Source of the DNA: JBBQZL01 sp038207745
Lineage (GTDB): Bacteria; Actinomycetota; Thermoleophilia; Solirubrobacterales; 70-9
DNA: 16,099 bases
NCBI GenBank assembly: GCA_038207745.1
Contig: JBBQZL010000037.1
Coordinates: 1 to 16,099 of the forward strand
Direction: 5' to 3'
The notes below the pieces were generated by a model. The model was not told the DNA's origin. It saw nothing but the letters and a program-made list of their open reading frames with translations, and made no database searches. Made by a program: the position numbers and the translations under genes. Of the stretch, positions 14,297-16,099 are shown piece by piece; the first letter of the stretch is position 1; every line of letters starts with the position of its first letter.

Positions 14297-14510
14297 ACCT
14301 GGGAAAGGCCAGGACGGCCGCGGAGAGGGCCGCGGCTCCGCCGATCACGCTGATCACGCCGCCAACTCCGGGGGCCGCGAGGCCGAGGACAAGGCCGACC
14401 ATGACAGCGACTGTTCCGCCCGAGAGGATCTGCCACCAGCGGTTGACTACCAGGGCGTGCTGATCTGCGAATGGCGCCGAGATGACCGTCCCGACGACCA
14501 GCAGGGCCAT
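14280..14510 (-). CDS. Small integral membrane protein, start uncertain
   Basis: From its only ATG this frame gives 76 residues with hydrophobic segments ALLVVGTVISA, GGTVAVMVGLVLGLA and GGVISVIGGAAALSAAVLAF. I do not recognise a family. The same frame is open upstream to TGA 14654-14652 and encodes another membrane-like stretch, LRYSLLVAIVGGVLSLLGSLDLVIAVAG, continuous with the ATG. The true protein therefore probably begins before 14510 and has about four membrane segments. There is no ATG, GTG or TTG in that upstream part. CTG 14633, with AGGG five bases before its preceding triplets, is a possible start overlapping the end of the lipoprotein gene; an ATA at 14615 or ATT at 14570 are less likely. 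It follows the lipoprotein gene on the same strand and may share its transcript. Confidence 0.55.
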   Translation of the reverse strand: MALLVVGTVISAPFADQHALVVNRWWQILSGGTVAVMVGLVLGLAAPGVGGVISVIGGAAALSAAVLAFPRFGRAA

Positions 14511-14607
14511 CCCCGCAACCGCGATGACCAGATCCAGCGAGCCGAGCAGAGAGAGGACCCCTCCAACAATGGCGACGAGGAGTGAGTACCGAAGCGCCGG
14601 TGGAGCG

Positions 14608-15162
14608 CTAGATATCGAGTGAGACTCGTGCAGATTCGCCCTCGCTGGGGATCAGCAGCCTGAGAGGCCGATTCTGATTGGCGGAATCCGGAACCAGGAA
14701 GAGCACCATCGAGCCCTGGATGGGCCCGACCTGCGCGGATGAGTCGAGAGCGGGAATCTGATCCTTCGCACCGATGTCATCGCCGAGATTCATCGCGTAG
14801 ATGCTGTCGCTCGTAAGTGAGGGAAAGGTGTTCCCCAGCGTGTCGTTGACGACAAACGCGCTCGGCAGGGGATGTGCGTTGTCCGCGTCCTTGTTCTTGA
14901 CCTGGATGAAGACACCGAGGTAGAGCTCGCCCGGCTTCAACTCCGGCTGCCCGACCAGGTACTCCTGATCCTCGACATCCTTGGGGTTGAGGAATCGTGA
15001 GAAGAGGACGTTGTACTCGAGCTCGCCCAGCTTCACCGGCTCGCCCTCGGCGATGTTTGAGAGATTCTCGCTGGATGAGCCGCAGGCGGCCATCGAGATT
15101 GCAACCACCAGGACGGCGGCGGCGGCGAACAGTGCGCGGAGGTGTCTGGTGGTCAAGTCCAT
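14608..15162 (-). CDS. Secreted lipoprotein with DUF4352-like Ig-type domain
   Basis: A 184-residue predicted lipoprotein. The signal peptide has a basic start (TTRHLR), a hydrophobic core ALFAAAAVLVVAIS and a lipobox-like SMAAC with the acylated Cys at 27, followed by GSSSE. The mature part resembles DUF4352/MPT63-like immunoglobulin-type domains: LYLGVFIQVKNKDADNAHPLPSAFVV, a strand with DTLGNTFPSL, then GSMVLFLVPD and LRLLIP. Such proteins are cell-surface and mostly of unknown role. ATG 15162 is chosen because the longer frame to 15231 would place 23 polar residues before the signal peptide. It lies 16 bases after the SRPBCC stop and may be cotranscribed with it, though a TAGACT box in the gap could give its own start. 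Confidence 0.8.
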   Translation of the reverse strand: MDLTTRHLRALFAAAAVLVVAISMAACGSSSENLSNIAEGEPVKLGELEYNVLFSRFLNPKDVEDQEYLVGQPELKPGELYLGVFIQVKNKDADNAHPLPSAFVVNDTLGNTFPSLTSDSIYAMNLGDDIGAKDQIPALDSSAQVGPIQGSMVLFLVPDSANQNRPLRLLIPSEGESARVSLDI

Positions 15163-15172
15163 CGGCGGCGAG

Positions 15173-15178
15173 AGTCTA
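15173..15178 (-). promoter_or_regulatory. TANNNT box (TAGACT) before the lipoprotein gene
   Basis: TAGACT lies ten bases upstream of ATG 15162. It directly abuts the TAA stop of the SRPBCC gene, so the TAG may merely be a second in-frame stop codon. A promoter is possible but unproven. Confidence 0.3.
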
Positions 15179-15691
15179 TTAGGGGATACCGGTCGTTGAT
15201 CGGTTGCCTCCGGCAACCTGCCGGGGCGCAACGAGGATCTGGTCTGACTCCAGCAGCTCGCGAAGGCGTCTGAGCGCCTCCTCCCACTGGCGGCGGATCC
15301 TCATCGAACGGGCTCCGAAGACCTCGCGCACGCGATCAAACACATGCACGGGCTCACTCCAGAAGACGACGCGGACGCTGGTCATTCCGGAGGCCGCCTC
15401 GCTCAGCTCCCAGGCTGTCCGGAATGAGGTCCGGTTGACGCGGCCGCCGCGTCCGCGTTCCGAGATCCTATGCGGCGGCTCGAGCTCTTCGATCACGGTG
15501 TCCATCCAGGTGGAGATCGGTTCGAGCTCAAATCGCGCACCGGCTCCGATGCCGGTCGACTCAATCCTCGAAAGGTGAAACCCGGTAATGAAGTGGTCGG
15601 TGAACGAGGGCCGGTTCGAGAGGTCGGCGAGGAAGTCATATGCCCGCTCGCGTGGCACGTCTATCTCTATCTCGGCATTTACGGGGCCCAT
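15179..15691 (-). CDS. SRPBCC (START-like) superfamily protein
   Basis: A 170-residue protein with the START/polyketide-cyclase-like SRPBCC fold, which forms a hydrophobic ligand pocket. The opening NAEIEIDVPRERAYDFLADLSNRPSF is the standard first strand and helix pair (I-I-x-A-P-x-E-V-F-x-x-L-D type), followed by GARFELEP, a central beta-sheet through TSFRTAWEL and TSVRVVFWSEP, and a long C-terminal helix RIRRQWEEALRRLRELLE. The ligand and any enzymatic activity are unknown. ATG 15691 is used because the frame continuing to 15781 adds 30 Arg/Cys/Pro-rich residues unlike the family. TAGAGT lies ten bases before that ATG. It is the first gene of the minus-strand cluster with the lipoprotein. 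Confidence 0.8.
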   Translation of the reverse strand: MGPVNAEIEIDVPRERAYDFLADLSNRPSFTDHFITGFHLSRIESTGIGAGARFELEPISTWMDTVIEELEPPHRISERGRGGRVNRTSFRTAWELSEAASGMTSVRVVFWSEPVHVFDRVREVFGARSMRIRRQWEEALRRLRELLESDQILVAPRQVAGGNRSTTGIP

Positions 15692-15701
15692 CTGGGCCGG
15701 G

Positions 15702-15707
15702 ACTCTA
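15702..15707 (-). promoter_or_regulatory. TANNNT -10 box (TAGAGT) upstream of the SRPBCC gene
   Basis: TAGAGT on the minus strand lies ten bases before ATG 15691, predicting a leader of about four bases; no ribosome site is visible. The 120-base divergent gap to 15812 holds no other clear signal. Confidence 0.4.
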
Positions 15708-15811
15708 TGTTGTTCGGTGCGCTCCGGGCGATGTCGGCCTCTTGGAGGAACGCATCCAACTCCAGCGAAGCATCTACGCATGGGAAAGCTCCATGCTCAG
15801 AGAACCGCCTG

Positions 15812-16084
15812 ATGGCGGCCGAAGCCGAACCACCCAGGACGCCCGGCAACGAACCGCCCCACTCCGCCGCGGAGGAGGCGCGCCGCGTCCTCCGCGACCA
15901 CGCGGAGGAGGCCCGCTCCGGAATCGGAGACATGCTGATTGCCGAGACCAGGCGGATCGAACAGGAACTGGCCGAGCGCCAGCGGCAGGAGCTGCGCGGT
16001 GAGGCTGAGGATGCGGTCAAGCGGATCCGGCGTGAAGGCGAGACCGTCCGGGTAAAGCTGCAGGCCGACGCGGAGACCGCATGA
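15812..16084 (+). CDS. Short charged coiled-coil protein
   Basis: A 90-residue protein made of a proline-rich N-terminus (MAAEAEPPRTPGNEPP) and then an almost unbroken charged helix from about residue 20 to the end, with heptad-like hydrophobic spacing through LIAETRRIEQELAERQRQELRGEAEDAVKRI. No signal peptide or membrane span is present. I do not recognise the family. Such stalk-like helices occur, for example, in V/A-type ATPase peripheral stalk subunits, but this is only a suggestion from shape. The frame is open far upstream (to 15470), but that part is antisense to the SRPBCC gene. ATG 15812 has only a poor ribosome site. Its stop overlaps the next start as ATGA, so it is probably the first gene of an operon continuing beyond the window. 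Confidence 0.6.
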   Translation: MAAEAEPPRTPGNEPPHSAAEEARRVLRDHAEEARSGIGDMLIAETRRIEQELAERQRQELRGEAEDAVKRIRREGETVRVKLQADAETA

Positions 16085-16099
16085 AACATGGGGATATTT
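16081..16099 (+). CDS. Start of a downstream gene, cut by the window edge
   Basis: ATG 16081 overlaps the previous stop as ATGA and is preceded by GGAG five bases upstream. Only six codons (MKHGDI) are visible, so nothing can be said of function. Its identity would decide what the coiled-coil protein does. Confidence 0.5.

Noticed and set aside
15470..15811. Long upstream extension of the coiled-coil protein
   Set aside because: This part is antisense to the SRPBCC gene and its promoter, and its composition differs sharply from the helical C-terminal part.
1..16099. CRISPR arrays, tRNA/rRNA genes, defence or toxin-antitoxin modules
   Set aside because: No regularly spaced identical repeats, no tRNA-like cloverleaf ends and no recognisable defence or toxin domains were seen; the AddAB-like and exonuclease VII genes are ordinary repair genes rather than a defence island.

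Overview
The window looks like chromosomal DNA of a GC-rich actinobacterium. Codons are strongly GC-ending, GTG starts are common, several genes appear leaderless or nearly so, and the gene complement includes an AddAB-type end-resection enzyme, an NTF2-domain penicillin-binding protein and DUF4352- and SRPBCC-like proteins. The style suggests Thermoleophilia/Solirubrobacterales, but that is an inference from protein flavour only. No rRNA, tRNA, CRISPR array, prophage or complete insertion sequence was seen.

Layout. Positions 1-202 hold the broken end of an IS3-type transposase OrfA, then a non-coding stretch with palindromes and a weak terminator. A MIP18/DUF59 Fe-S assembly factor (203-520, minus) is divergent from a tightly overlapping trio: fxsA, an unrecognised protein and a HAD phosphatase-like enzyme (596-2456, plus). 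An unrecognised helical protein (2531-2986, minus) converges on the trio across a GC-rich hairpin.

The core (3167-9762) is a two-gene operon with a 4-base GTGA overlap, encoding AddB-like and AddA/RecB-like subunits of a double-strand-break resection helicase-nuclease. The first subunit has a degenerate Walker A; the second has all UvrD-type motifs. Both end in a PD-(D/E)XK nuclease with a four-cysteine Fe-S-type arrangement. Converging on this operon is an HxlR regulator - xseA - xseB cluster (minus, 9825-11883), so exonuclease VII sits beside the resection enzyme.

Between the HxlR gene and the penicillin-binding protein (12414-14156, plus) lies a stretch with no intact gene. Its minus strand carries the remains of a membrane-anchored trypsin-like serine protease. 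His and Asp of the triad are in one frame, Ser and the membrane anchor in another, and the C-terminus is cut short at the HxlR start.

The last part holds a minus-strand cluster (SRPBCC protein, DUF4352-like lipoprotein, small membrane protein whose frame runs well upstream of its only ATG). Divergent from it is a short coiled-coil protein overlapping the first codons of a gene that leaves the window. TAnnnT boxes recur 6-16 bases before many starts, suggesting short-leader or leaderless promoters.

I did not find a convincing new multi-gene system. The most interesting items are the split protease relic, the AddAB-like pair with two cysteine-cluster nucleases, the HxlR-xse association and the membrane protein with no normal start.
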